Shown piece after piece: positions 1 to 11,721 of a stretch of 64,000 nucleotides of DNA. The stretch is from Lomentospora prolificans. Taxonomy: Eukaryota; Ascomycota; Sordariomycetes; Microascales; Microascaceae. The stretch's first letter is position 1. Every line of letters starts with the position of its first letter. The stretch is taken from NCBI GenBank assembly GCA_029532625.1, contig JARFXM010000009.1, positions 2,170,001 to 2,234,000 of the forward strand. The letters run 5' to 3'. The notes beneath the pieces were generated by a model, which did no database searches, was not told the DNA's origin, and saw only the letters and a program-made list of their open reading frames with translations. Position numbers and translations under genes: made by a program.

Positions 1-1482
1 AACCATGAGGGTTTCTAAGCGGCTGATGAGGCGGAGAATCTCATAGCCGATAACCTCATCCGGCTTTTCTTGTTCATCCTTGGAGCTCGCGGATGATAGA
101 GACGAGGAGGACGAAGATTTACGGAAGCTCCGAATGATACTCTGAAAGTCAGGGTTAGAAGCAGGAATCGTCGCCTTCTTGGAGCACTCGGAGGCGACTT
201 CAAGGAGGACGGTCCAGTCTTCGTCAACTGCGATTTGATGAATCCTACCATCACCTGCATCAAAAAGGAGATTGATAAGCCTCAACACCTCGCATTGTGC
301 CTTGACTGAGCTCGTCGTCTTGACTGTAGTCGCTAGACCGTCCACGAGAAGCGCAAATGGTACAGAGGGATACCCTTTCTCGGCACTCTTAGAGAGTAGC
401 TTGCGAAGCACGCAAAGGGCGCCGCGTATCTCACGGTTCAAGTCCATTTCATTGACCCCTTCGACCGAACCGGTGCGGAGAATATCCAGCAAGATTCTCA
501 CTGTAGACTGGCCATTGTGGGACTTGCATAGGATCGATAGCGTGGTCCAAGAATCCTTCTGGAGACTGGGTACGAGACAGTAGATGGAGCTTAGGACCTG
601 CACGCAGTTCTTGAGGCGTGGAGAAGGGAGCGATAGGAATGTTACAATGCCGTTGAGGACCGAGATACATGCACGGAGGTCGTCCTGCACGCTAGTGTTC
701 ATGCAAATGCATAAAAGGCAGTCAATCAAGTTGCAAACGGACTGCTCATCGGCAACACTAAAGCTGGACTTGATGACGTCGTTGATGAAGGCGAACAGCT
801 GAGACAAATTCTTCTCCTCACCAGAACTCCCAGATCTAGCCTGCCCTATAGCCTTGGACACACGGGACGCCTGCCGCCTAGCTTGGCGAACCTCTAGATA
901 TGCTTCACGCAGCCAGTTCCTCAACAGAGGCAGTACCTCGTAATGGAAACCGGACAGTTCTCTTCCGTTCTTCGTGAGGTCAACAAGGGCGGCAAGCTGG
1001 AGATGGAAATCTTCCGGTTTCATAGTTGCGGTCAACGTCTCAAAATATTCCCTTCTCTCGAGATCTGACGAGGTAGAGTGTTTTACGCATTCGGTCAGGA
1101 GTTCCCAGCCGGCGGCTCTGGTAGCGCCCGACTTTCCCGGATCGACCATGTCTTTGGCAGCGTGCCATATGTCGAGATTGGAACTGAGAGGGTATTCGGC
1201 GAGGGCGTGTCGAAGGGTAGTAGCCGCGGCAATGCGCTCACTCGGAGTGCCATTGCGCAACTGCTCTAACGACGCCATGTGGCTCGGAGAGAGACCCTGG
1301 AGGCTGGTGGAGCTAGCATTGATAGGCTCGAGCGTCGGCGGGACGAGGTTCGAGGAGCCGGAGCCAACGGGCGGGGGCGACCTCGATAGTTTGCCGCTTG
1401 TCAGGCCCTTGAAGACGCTGGCAAGGCCGCTTGGGCGGCTCGAATCTGGCGATGGTGGCGCATCTCCTGGAGACAGGGGCAT
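1..1482 (-). CDS. tsc2: Tuberin (TSC2) N-terminal part, truncated by window edge
   Basis: Reading the minus strand from 1482 to base 1 gives an uninterrupted frame of 494 codons, so the C-terminal part, including the expected Rap/Ran-GAP domain, lies outside the window. The first 80 or so residues are Ser/Pro-rich. Helical repeats follow, with segments such as GFHYEVLPLLRNWLREAY, SSIYCLVPSLQKDSW and LCKSHNGQSTVRILLDILR, which I recognise as the tuberin N-terminal (DUF3384-like) region of fungal TSC2. Tuberin pairs with hamartin as the GAP for the Rheb GTPase and restrains TORC1 at endomembranes. The same frame stays open upstream, with ATGs at 1542 and 1617, but codons there (TTA, CTA, ATA, AGA) look non-coding, whereas codons after 1482 have the GC-rich third positions of the other genes; hence this start. 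The family assignment rests on remembered motifs and is fairly confident. Confidence 0.75.
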   Translation of the reverse strand, partial: MPLSPGDAPPSPDSSRPSGLASVFKGLTSGKLSRSPPPVGSGSSNLVPPTLEPINASSTSLQGLSPSHMASLEQLRNGTPSERIAAATTLRHALAEYPLSSNLDIWHAAKDMVDPGKSGATRAAGWELLTECVKHSTSSDLERREYFETLTATMKPEDFHLQLAALVDLTKNGRELSGFHYEVLPLLRNWLREAYLEVRQARRQASRVSKAIGQARSGSSGEEKNLSQLFAFINDVIKSSFSVADEQSVCNLIDCLLCICMNTSVQDDLRACISVLNGIVTFLSLPSPRLKNCVQVLSSIYCLVPSLQKDSWTTLSILCKSHNGQSTVRILLDILRTGSVEGVNEMDLNREIRGALCVLRKLLSKSAEKGYPSVPFALLVDGLATTVKTTSSVKAQCEVLRLINLLFDAGDGRIHQIAVDEDWTVLLEVASECSKKATIPASNPDFQSIIRSFRKSSSSSSLSSASSKDEQEKPDEVIGYEILRLISRLETLMV

Positions 1483-3497
1483 AGGAAACTGGTCTCGACG
1501 CGCCGAGTCGGGTTGGCCTATCAAAGCTAGCCGTCGAAGCATGTTAGCGTATAAATTCAGGGCTTCTCTTGTTGAGACAAAGAGGAGGGCATCGTGACGT
1601 GTAGGGAAAGGGCACATCGCTTGGGCGAGATGGAACGAGGTGCGCGGAAGTGTAGCATATCGTCGACGTTGCACAGCAGACGCTTTCTCGTTTGAGGAGG
1701 CACGATTACGGGAGCAGGTGAGCAACTCCCCCAGATGGCGTAAAAGGAGGCCCGGGTAAGGAGGGATAAGGGCTTAGCCAGGATGTGGACAAACAGCAAT
1801 ACCTACCTTCAAAGCAAGGTTTTGCCCGCTCAGTGAGACAGAATAGTATATGTGAGATACGTGCGCCCCGTGCCCGGAACTAGCATAAGGATGCGTGTGT
1901 GTGTGGAGAGTCACAGGTTGTGACTGAGGCTCAAGGAGAGGTGATAGTGGGAGGCCGCCATCCAAACAAAGGCAGCGAGCCTAGCTGCAGGCCGAGTCGG
2001 GCCAGATATCAGGTCGTGTGGCAGGCCAGAGAGGCCCTCGGCGGTGGGTCGAGGAGAGCTGGCTGGTTACGAGAGGTGGTCGCACCCGTGTAGTGGCAGG
2101 GCGGCAATTCCGAGAAGTTTCTGGTCGGCGAGGTGGATATCGGCTCGGGGTTGGTCGAGGATCGGAAAGGGGGGGCATGAAAGTGATCCGACGGAGGTTC
2201 TCGAGTCCAACGAGGAGATGGCTACCGTAGATGGCCGGGCATTCGCACAGATCGAGGCGAATTTTGGCTGGCTGGATCGGAGGCTTGGGAGGGGAGGGAA
2301 AGAATGAAAGGTCGAGGGAGGTGCTGATGCTGGGTGCTGATGCTGGTGCTTCCGTTTCTGGATGAGCGTGATCAGTACGTCCCTGAATGTACACTTCCCG
2401 TACCGGGCGAGGTACGAAGGTACAGCACAGGCGGATTGTACCTTAGCAGCTTGGACGAAGGGTCGCTCGCTTCGGAATTAGAACGGTGTCCGTCGCAGCC
2501 AATTGATCAGATAAGATGAAAGGAGCCTTGTCATTTACGCACGAAGACGAAATGCGATGACGAAAAAAAGAAAAGAACCTGAAGCTGAGAGGGAAGGAAA
2601 AAAAAATTCAGCGATCGATCGGTGGATCGATTTTTCGGAGTCACACCTGGAGACGACGAGTGACTGGCCAAGTGCAGTTCCTGCATGAACCAGCTGTCCA
2701 CGGAGCATACAAGATGATAGGCTGCACGATGCACCAGAAAGCTCTCCAATAATAACGATGGGCCTTTTCAAATTTTCTCCACAGCCTAGCGCGGCGTGGT
2801 ATGAGGGAAAATCTTGTTGGAAAGGTGACCTAGTAAATACCTCTGTGGTCCAATCTCAGGCTGGATCCCATACCAACTCGTACACAGTGGTAGGGGTCAC
2901 TGTGGTTGTGACTACCAAAGACAGCCTCGTGACGCCTTCCGCTTGGCCCGAACGAAACTTGGATTGCCACCGCGATCGACGTCGACAACATAACCTGAAT
3001 AGGCTCTCTATGCCCCGTCGTTAGCTAGTATTGACCAGGCCAGCCATTTTTCCAATCCCCACAATGTAGCTGTACAGTGCACGCGATCACTTCGCACCTC
3101 CACCTGCTAAGCACCAGGCGAGGAAAGCCTCGAGGTCATGAAGAAACACCCTGACAAGAAGAGCCATATTGTTCACTGAGATTCGAACTCGAATAAAGTT
3201 CGCAAGGATGGAATATCAGATCACGGAAGTCGCATAGGCATACGGCTAGGATCATTAGCCTATATCCGGGATAGCTTCGAAGTTGATTAGAATGGAGTTT
3301 ATTACAAGTATATTCCAGCTCATACAGAAAGGAGAGGAAAGGGGGGATAATATCAGCCACAAAAGGAAAATGGTGTAAAAAAGATCCCAAGACTCCTTCG
3401 AGACAACATGGGTCTTTTTCGTTCCACGATTAAATATTTAACGTGGCGGCTAGCGTCTCTCCCACCGACGTCACGACGCTAAGAGAGTATGTCTCTC
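1483..3497. other. Intergenic: TSC2 leader/promoter and MDR gene 3' flank
   Basis: About 2 kb without a convincing gene. The TSC2-proximal part (1483-1775) stays open in the TSC2 frame but has non-coding codon choice, so it is probably 5' leader. Short frames on both strands (for example 2044-2307 and 2758-3024) have no recognisable motifs. A GTTCGAATC-like stretch on the minus strand near 3185 resembles a tRNA T-loop but has no matching stems. Confidence 0.55.
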
Positions 3498-4738
3498 CTA
3501 CTGAACCTGGACTTGTACGATAATCTTGCCCAAGACCCTGCGGCTCATCACCTTTTCATATGCCTATGTATTAAGTTAGAGCTGCGATTATTCCTCCCGG
3601 AATGGCCTTCAACTCACCTCAGGGACATCTTCAAGATCATACACAGAATCAACATAGAGGCGGAGTTTTCCAGCAGCCGCCAAGCTTCTGATCTCTTCCA
3701 TTGCCTCAGGGCCATCATCATCATTTACCACCGCAGCGAATCGCCGGGGGGTGCCGCCGAGAATAGACGGTAGCAATGCGAGCCGAGCTGTAGTGAGCAG
3801 CGAGGCGATAGCACCCCACATGGTCCAGCTCGTGAACGCAGTGCCCACGGTGACGTAGATGCCGCCCTTCTCGAGATACGGCTCACAGTGCGTGAAGATT
3901 TCCGTTAGGCCATAAGCATCTAGAATTGCGTCGAAGGGTTCGTCCTTGAAACGCTCCGAGAGGTATTCCCAGATTACTCCATGCTCGTGACGGTTAATGA
4001 CCTGGTTTCCTTGTTCAGCGCATGTATGATATAGTTTGAAAGGGACAGCGGCCTGGAACTAACTTCGTTGGCACCAAAATCCTTGGCAACCTGGATACCG
4101 GCCGGGCCACATACTGCCACCACCTTTCCTGTGTCACCGACGGATGTTCGGGCAATTTGCACAGCAAGAGTGCCCACAGACCCGCTCGAGCCGTACACGA
4201 GCACCTTTTGCCCCCTTTTCAACCCCGCCTTCTTCACCAGAGCGAGGGCTGTACATGAAGAGGCCCCGCCGAGCCCGGCTGCATGTTCCGCCGACACATT
4301 CTCTGGCCGCCTTACCACTCGGGATGCGGGAACCAAGACATATTCCGCCAATGCGCCCGAAGGAGCAGCAGCACCCGGCATTCGCTTAAAGACACGGCCC
4401 AGAGGCACAGCGCCATAGACCTGAGTACCCACCGTCAACGGGGGTTCAGGCGGCGTCTTTGTTCCTTGCGGATCAACCGCGACTACAACCCCTGCGAACT
4501 CGATGGCAGGGATGCAAGGCTTGTCCCGAAGGAGAGAAGGAGCGATGGTCATCATGAAGGCATCTCCAAACAGGGCTGTGGCGTGCGTAATCTTAACCAG
4601 AATATCAGAAGACCCGGGCTTAGGAAGCGGAGGCAGAGGCAACTCGGTCAGCGTCAAAACATCCGTTGGCTTCCCCGTCCTTGTGTGGACGTAGGCCCGC
4701 ATCTTTGCGGGGAGCGAAGGAGCCTCCGACGTGGCCAT
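3498..4738 (-). CDS. Quinone oxidoreductase-like medium-chain dehydrogenase (MDR)
   Basis: Three exons (4064-4738, 3618-4001, 3498-3563) join to 374 residues. Introns of 62 and 54 bp have GTTAGT and GTGAGT donors. The protein has a GroES-like N-terminal half (about 12-150) and a Rossmann half with the nucleotide-binding loop GSSGSVG at 183-189, followed by VQIAR. The zinc-ligand pattern of classical alcohol dehydrogenases is absent, which places it with zeta-crystallin/quinone oxidoreductase-type NAD(P)H-dependent reductases rather than zinc ADHs. The start at 4738 follows homology-like spacing (ATSEAPSLPAKMRAY); the frame is open further upstream to 4996 but that part looks like leader. It shares a roughly 0.9 kb divergent promoter with CSE1. 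The substrate cannot be inferred. Confidence 0.85.
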
Positions 4739-5650
4739 AGCCACTCGTTGCCGGAAAGGTCTTAGACACACAGGCGGATGAACTCGTTGCAGGGCAGCTT
4801 TATTCAATATGGTGCACAAGTTGAGGAGAAGCAAGCCCACGATCGTAGTTATGCATGGCAAATAACTTCTGGCCTCATTACCGATCAGCAAAGGGGCGCG
4901 CCTCGCTCCTTTTATAGTTAGCTGTACTTCATGAGTTTCTCTCCTCCCCGAGATCAGCTGTCCTCTACGAGACACCCGCACTTTCTCCAATCGCATATGC
5001 CTTTCAAATACGAAGACTGGCCACGTTTTCCCTTAGCTTGTCTTGGCCTCATGGAGCTGAGACCGTGGTCGCGTTTAGATCCGGCTTGCTTCCTCTCGCT
5101 GGCCCAATAGGGCCAGAAGTGTCAAAGCTTTTCGCTTGTTGTTGCGGGATGAATTCACTCTCAAAACTGTTGCCTGGTGTTTAGCTCGGGGGAAGTCGCG
5201 TATTTCCGCTAGAAGGTTTGCTGATGACAAAAGATCAATTGTACTTCGTATTCAATTAACAAAGTCTTAGAAAATGCATTCAACGCCTGCTGTACAATAC
5301 CAGATGCAATGTCAGCTAATATCGTACATGGCGGATGCGTACATCCATTCCATCCATGTCCAATGTCATCTGTCATTTGCGAGACACAACTGTCAACAGA
5401 CTATGACATCTGACAACCAGATGGAGGGGTTATGAAAGATGTATTACTAGAAAGCAACCCAGTATTGGATCCCTTGAAAAGGTACTGTCCCTCTTTGTAC
5501 CTGGAGCGTCTCCCCCGCAACCAGCAAGAGCTGGAACCAACAATAAAAAAAATAGCATCCTCCCGTGAACGAGCTTCCCCTCCGAGATTAATACCAGTTG
5601 CATCCTTCCCGCCACCCCATCAAACCCATCACTGAATCCGCGTAATCACC
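4739..5650. promoter_or_regulatory. Divergent promoter region between MDR gene and CSE1
   Basis: This 0.9 kb interval lies between two outward-facing starts. It contains a CCAAT-type box (cccaatagg near 5103) and one copy of the gtacttcgta motif at 5241-5250 that recurs elsewhere in the window. No clear TATA box was seen near either start. Core-promoter positions are inferred only. Confidence 0.4.
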
Positions 5651-8600
5651 ATGGCGTCGAACATTGGCGCTATTGCGCAGCTGCTTGATGCCACTCTCGA
5701 CCCGGCTCAGCACCGCAAAGGTAACGTGTCTCGGAGATCGTGGAAGCCGTGGAGCTAACCGTCGAAACAGCTGAGACCGCCCTCAAGGCTGAGCAGGCCA
5801 AACCCCAATACTCCCTGAGTCTCCTCAACATCGTCGCCTCCGACCCTCTCCCGGCGAAAACCCGTCTAGCTGCAGCTTTAGCCTTCAAGAATTTCATCAG
5901 GAACAATTATGTGGTGCGTGATCCTAGGCCCTTGCGCAAATCTTTACCCCTCTTCGCGATCCGCGCCCGCCACTTTTGCCATCGCTGACCGCCATAATAG
6001 AACGAGGAGGGCAACTACAAGCTCCCTCAAGATGAAGTCACCACGATCAAGCAGCAGCTTATCGGCCTCATGATCTCTTCGCCCCCGGCCATCCAGAGCC
6101 AGCTCGGCGAGGCCGTCGCCATTATCGCCGACTCGGATTTCTGGGAGCGGTGGGAGACCTTAACCAAGGTACGCCCATGGAACGCACCATGCAAACGGTA
6201 TGGATCGAAGCAGACAGGCAACTAATATACTTGTGCACATTAGGACCTCGTTAGCCGGTTCTCCACGACGGACCCCAAGGTCAATATCGGTGTGCTTGAA
6301 GTGGCCCACTCCATCTTCGTGAGGTGGCGGCCGTTATTCCGAACGGATGAGCTGTACACAGAGATCAACCATGTCATCACGACATTCGGCCAACCGTTCA
6401 TCCAGCTGCTTATCGTAAGCTAGTTCTCTGATCTCTAGAGCGTGCGGTAAACTAATACGCTATTGACACCCCGCAGACCACGAATTCCCAAATCGAGGCA
6501 AACGCTAGCAACAAGGACGTGCTCAAGGGGTGGTTCGAGACCTTAAGCCTTCTTGTGAAGATCTTCTACGACATGTCATGCCATGATGTTCCCCCCATCT
6601 TCGAAGAGAACCTATCGAGCATCTGCGAGCTTCTCCACAAGTACCTCAGCTACAAGAACCCCCTCCTTGAGACCGACGACGATGCCGAAGCCTCCATTGT
6701 CGACACCGTTAAGGCCGACATCTGCGAGGCCCTTGAGCTATACACTGTCAAGTACGATGACGACTTCTCCAAGTACTGTGGCCCGTTCATCACCAACGTC
6801 TGGGAGCTTCTGTCGAGCATGGGCCCCGAGACTAAGTATGATCAAGTAGTCAGCAAGGCGCTGCACTTCCTTACTGCAGTCGCGTCGACCAAGGAACACT
6901 CGGGCAACTTCAATAACGAGGAGACTCTTTCTCAGATTGTTGAGAAGGTCATTCTTCCCAATGTCGCTCTTCGCGAGTCAGATATTGAGCTCTTCGAGGA
7001 CGAGCCTATCGAGTTTATCCGTCGCGATTTGGAAGGCTCCGATACCGACTCTAGGAGACGGTCCGCCACCGATTTCCTTCGAAAGCTCCAGGAGAAATTC
7101 GAGGGTCTGGTGACCGGAGTCGTGTCGAGGTACATCAGCCACTACCTCACTCAGGGCAAGACAGACTGGAAGGCCAAGGATACGGCCATCTATCTATTCA
7201 TATCCATCGCCGCCAAGGGCGCTGTTACCGCTGGCCAGGGTGTAAAGACCATCAACTCCCTCGTTAACGTGGTGGAATTTTTCCAACAGCACATCGCTTC
7301 CGACTTGATGTCCGATAACGCGGAGCCTATCGCCAAGGTGGACGCCATCAAGTACCTGCACACCTTCCGAAGCCAGCTTTCAAAGGACCAGTGGAGGGAC
7401 GCATTCCCCCACCTTATCAAAAACATTGGCTCAAGCAACTATGTCATCTATACTTATGCTGCCATTGCTGTCGAGCGTCTCCTTTTCCTCACAGACGACA
7501 ACGGTGTCCAGATGTTTACGCGCGCTGACGTCGAGGGATTTGCCAACGAGCTTCTCGAGAGGCTGTTTGTGCTAATTGAGAGGGAGCCCACGCCGGCCAA
7601 GCTCCAAGAGAACGAGTTCTTGATGAGGTGTGTCATGAGGATCCTAATCGTCACCAAGGACGGCGCTGCCGCTATGCTGGACGGCATCCTTCAGCACTTG
7701 ATTGGCATTACCAATATTATGAAGCAGAACCCCAGCAACCCCAGGTTCTACTACTACCACTTCGAGGCCATCGGTGCTCTCGTGAGGTACTGCTCAGCGA
7801 CGAAAGCGGATGTTCTTAACGCCAAGCTTTGGGAACCCATCCAGCTCATCTTTACGGAGGATGTAACTGGTACGATAAGCTACTCTCTCCACTTTTACGC
7901 CGAAAGTATTAACAAACGTCTTTTGTAGAATTTATGCAGTACGTCTTGCAGATCCTTGCGCAGCTCCTCGAGTCGAGCCCTGCGGATTCGATCTCGGCCA
8001 ATTTCGGTGCTCTGCTCGACCCCATTCTCAGCCCACCAATGTGGGAGGTCAGAGGCAACGTGCCTGCTCTGACCCGTCTTCTTGCTGCGCTCATCCCCAG
8101 GGCTGGCAAGGACATTGTTACCGGAGACAAGATCAACCAGGTTCTTGGAATCTTCCAGATGCTTCTTTCTGGCAAAAAGTCGGAACTCTACGCCCTTGAT
8201 ATTCTTGAGGCAGCTATCAAGACATACGAAGGGTAGGTTTAACAAATGTTTTCGCATAGCCTTGCCACACATCTTGTACTAACCAGTGCTTGGGGGGGTT
8301 GCGTTTTACAGCTCTGTTCTTGACAACTACTTTGTTACTATTCTTGAGCTACTCTTCAAGAAGCTTCAGAATAACCCTGCCGAATCATTCAAACTACGAT
8401 TCGTGCGACTCTATCACCTGGTTTCGGCAAGGCTCGAAGCCGGATACGGCACCGACTACTTTATCAAGCATTCAAACAAGCTTCAAGACGGCCTCTTCAA
8501 GCAGCTGTACCCCGCCATCATACTGACGGAGACTGAGAAGCTCGCACGCCCGGTTGACCGAAAGCTTGCGGTTGTGTCGTACACCAAGACGCTTTGCGAG

Positions 8601-8939
8601 TCTGCAGCGTTTGCTCAGGAATTCAAGAAGGGCTGGGCTAACACGTGCAACAAGCTTCTCATGTTGTTGGCTAACCCCCCCACTATCGCGGCGGGACTTG
8701 GCGACGAGATCATCACGGAGGCCGACGTGGATGACATTGGCTTCGGCATCACGTTTACGGCTCTCAACACGTGCAAGCCCGCAGTTAAGGACGACTACCC
8801 TGAGATCACCAATGTGGTTGATTGGGTCCGGGACTACATCAAGGCGGCCAACACGCGTCACAACGGAGCCATTTTTAGCTTTATTGCGGAGAGGTTACAA
8901 GACGAGCAGAAGCAGGTGCTCTCGGGCATGCTGCAGTGA
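5651..8939 (+). CDS. cse1: Exportin-2 / importin-alpha re-exporter Cse1
   Basis: Seven exons (5651-5720, 5771-5913, 6001-6168, 6244-6414, 6477-7869, 7929-8232, 8312-8939) join to 958 residues, close to the usual 960 of Cse1/CAS. The protein returns importin-alpha from nucleus to cytoplasm in complex with RanGTP. The N-terminus shows the importin-beta-type repeat (QYSLSLLNIVAS, LAAALAFKNFIRNNY) used for Ran binding. It is followed by Cse1 HEAT repeats (NYKLPQDEV, WRPLFRTDELY, ILPNVALRESDIELFEDEP) and the CAS/CSE C-terminal repeats (SNPRFYYYHFEAIGALVRY). The many small 5' exons followed by long 3' exons are typical of fungal orthologues. All intron phases are consistent and no internal stop is present. 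It is essential in yeast. Confidence 0.96.
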
Positions 8940-9984
8940 GGGGGGAAACGGTAGGCTATCCAATAGCAGAGATGGCGAGAGAGAGGGGAGAGAAAGGGGA
9001 GAGACGGCACAAGCTCCTTCTGGGCGACATGCACGGCTGGACGGATACCATGAGGCCACGGTCGATTACAACAACACTTTACCACCACTACCACCACCAC
9101 CACCAACACCAACACCACGCGGATATTATCTGCTAAGTCACGGCGTTCTAGTCTGACATCTTCCAGTCACGGCACGAACGCCACTAACATAGCCCTGACA
9201 ACACTGATCCCCGTGCACGGACCCTGATTACACCGACCCTGACGTGTTGATCTTTTGGAGAACCAGACGTAAGGAGGAAAGCGGCCACGGTTGTGGCGCC
9301 ATAACGGGTTTCGATGCAAGGCCTAGCCGGGCTCTACACCTTGGTTCTAATGCGATGCTCGCGCGGCAAGGGTGAAGAAAACTGGACCCGGATAGTTTCC
9401 GGAGACATAGTGCAGGAGGCGATTCTAGATTCCATCTGATGTAGTGCACAGAGGATGTTAGAGCCTCCAGCGACAGAAATCTGAAAATAAAAGGGCAAAA
9501 ATATTCTCCCCAAAAGACGTAAATTACAAACAAAAGTGCAATGCTCACGTCGGCAAAGATGGAAAATTACACGTATGACGAGCATGGACTTTTTAGTTTG
9601 TTCTGCGCGCATCACTTGAAAGGCACTATGCCATTTCGCCGCTGTGTGTGTGTGGGTGTGAGTGTGTGGGTGTGAGTGTGTGCACATATGGAACTGAGAG
9701 AGTCGAGGCTGCAGTTGATGGATGGCTTGAGAGCTGGCTTCAGCTGGCCCTCAAAATTAAGCGAGAGATCTTCCCTGCAGGGATCGGCCGCCAGCGTAGT
9801 TGTGGTTGGCGTGGATAGCACCCTTGCACCTAGCCTCAGCTTTAAACCATCAACTTGGACTTGTATTCCGCCTTCTCGGCCATTGATTCCCCACGACAAA
9901 CGTAGGTCATCATTGTGGACTACGATAAGCCAAAAAATACCCCAAAGAAAACGAGCGAGAGAATCAATTAGAGGCTTAGCCAAG
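8940..9984. other. Intergenic: CSE1 3' flank and dehydrogenase promoter
   Basis: The first 200 bp hold a purine-rich stretch and an ACC/CAC-rich run (about 9080-9120), probably CSE1 3' UTR. A TG-rich simple repeat lies at 9643-9680. The last 300 bp lead into the dehydrogenase start. No gene is supported. Confidence 0.55.
9643..9680. repeat. TG-rich simple repeat
   Basis: Alternating TG with occasional GG and GA interruptions, in two near-identical blocks of gtgtgtgggtgtgagtg. It lies about 300 bp before the dehydrogenase start. Confidence 0.85.
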
Positions 9985-11170
9985 ATGAACTACTTACTCG
10001 GCCCCGTAAAATGGATCCGCGACCAGCGCCAGGATCTCGCCTATCCGACACCCGACCTCACAGGGAAGACCATCATCGTGACGGGGGCCAACTCGGGCCT
10101 AGGCCGCGAAGCCTCGAGGCACTTTGCGCGGCTCAACGCGCGCGTGATCCTGGCTTGCCGAAACCGGGAAAAGGGCGAGGCGGCTGCGCGGGACATCCAG
10201 GCCAGCCTGGCGGGTGACACCGCAGACGCAGGCAAAGATGGGACAACAGCGGCGGCGTCGGCGTTGCTGGAGGTGTGGGAGCTGGATCTCACGTCGCACG
10301 CGAGCGTCAAGGGCTTCGCTGCGAGGGTGGCGGCGGAGCTGGACCGGGTGGACGTGCTGGTGAATAACGCGAGCGTGGCGATGGGGGGTGGGATCTCGCG
10401 GAGGGGAGGGAGGCGACGGTGACGGTGAATGTGGTGTCGACGTACCTGTTGACGTTTTTGATGCTGCCCGTGCTGGAGAGGACGGCGAGGGAATTGGGGG
10501 GAATTGGGCAGATTGTGGTGGTTACGTCGGAGGGAGCGGCGGCGGTATGTCATTTCCTTTCATCTCTTTCTCTCTCTTTCTCTCTCTCTCTCTCCTCTCT
10601 CTTAATTCTTTTTTTTTTCCTTTCTGCGCGTCTTCCTCGGTCGGGCTACAATCCATTCGCACCTAGCTAACCAGGCAATTTCTCCACCAGGCCAAGTTCG
10701 AAGAGCGTACAGCCCCCGAAATCTTCGTCGCGCTCGAAAACAAGGCCTACTTCACAGACCGGTACTTCTGCTCCAAGCTCCTGCAGCTCATCTGCGCGCG
10801 GCGGCTATCGGAGGACCTGACGGCGGCGTCCAGCGCGGTGCGCATCACGTCGCTCAGCCCAGGGCTCTGCGACACGGACCTCTTCCGGAACGCGCCGTGG
10901 ATCGTGCGGGCGATTCTGTCCTTGTTCCTCAAGGTTGTGGGGCGGTCGGCCGAGATGGGATCTCGGACGATCGTGGCGGCGGCGCTGGCCGGGCCCGAGA
11001 TGCACGGGAAGTATATGCGGCATTGTAGGCAGTCCGAGTTCCCGGCTGTCATGGAGGGGGGCGACGAGAGCAGGGAGCTGATGGATAAGGTTTGGTGGGA
11101 ACTGAGGAGGATTCTGGAGGGCGTTGAGCAAGGGGTGACCAGGATGCCGGGGCGAGGCACAAAGTCTTGA
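9985..11170 (+). CDS. Short-chain dehydrogenase/reductase, frameshifted at a G-run
   Basis: Retinol-dehydrogenase-like SDR. The N-terminus MNYLLGPVKWIRDQ leads to the cofactor motif TGANSGLG and then LACRNREKG, DLTSHASVKGF and the NNAS variant of the NNAG motif. At 10382-10387 the sequence atggggggtggg breaks the frame; one more base in the G-run would continue directly into WDLAEGREATVTVNVV, the next conserved block. As written, the first frame stops at 10422. A CT-rich intron (10555-10690, GTATGT donor, CACCAG acceptor) follows. The final exon 10691-11170 carries the catalytic YxxxK (YFCSK) and the LSPGLCDTDLF segment. Apart from this base the gene looks intact, so a sequencing or assembly error is more likely than decay. 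The substrate is unknown; its neighbour is a peroxisomal lipid enzyme. Confidence 0.8.
10562..10602. repeat. CT microsatellite inside the dehydrogenase intron
   Basis: A CT/TTTC-rich pyrimidine run within the intron at 10555-10690, upstream of its CACCAG acceptor. It probably serves as an extended polypyrimidine tract. Confidence 0.75.
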
Positions 11171-11721
11171 GGCGAGAGGAGTGAGTGTATGTTGTTGCGG
11201 GTTTCTATTGATTTTGATCTTTTATTGGTTAGTTTTTCATTATCTGTTATGAGAGCAAAACTATCTCGAGATTATCGTTCGCTGGCATTTGATCTCGCTG
11301 TGCATGCACATTGGTGGTACACAAGCATACTTCCCCTCCATTCCACATTTATTGAAGCCCGCGATGTCAAGCTCGCGCAAGCTCCAAGCTCAGTTCAGCT
11401 CGATCGGCGCGGACCTCGGCATCTTACACGTACAACACCCCCCTCATCTCGGGAAACCCACGCAGGTCATTACATCATCAGGATTTATCAGATAGCACAG
11501 GGTCAAAGGCACATAATGAAAACTAGCACATGCATTATAGCTAAAGCTTGCAGCAATGTAAACCAACTGCCCCTCGCTAAATCCCGCCCTTTCATAGCCA
11601 GCCATAAAACAACCCCCCCCAATCACACACTCCTGTACAACACTGTAAATTCCACTTCACCTCCCTCCTCAATCTGCGAATCTCCCCTCCTCCCTCCCTC
11701 CTCCCCCCGTCGCGCGCCACC
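11171..11721. other. Intergenic: racemase promoter and leader
   Basis: About 550 bp. The last 120 bp before the racemase start are strongly C/T-rich (cctccctcc, ctcctcccccc), a usual leader signature in filamentous fungi, ending in a good start context (gcgccaccatgg). Nothing else is recognised. Confidence 0.5.

Noticed and set aside
974..1597. 207-codon plus-strand frame
   Set aside because: It is the antisense shadow of the tuberin coding sequence.
3150..3300. Possible minus-strand tRNA (T-loop-like GTTCGAATC)
   Set aside because: The T stem has only about three pairs, and no matching acceptor or anticodon stem can be drawn.
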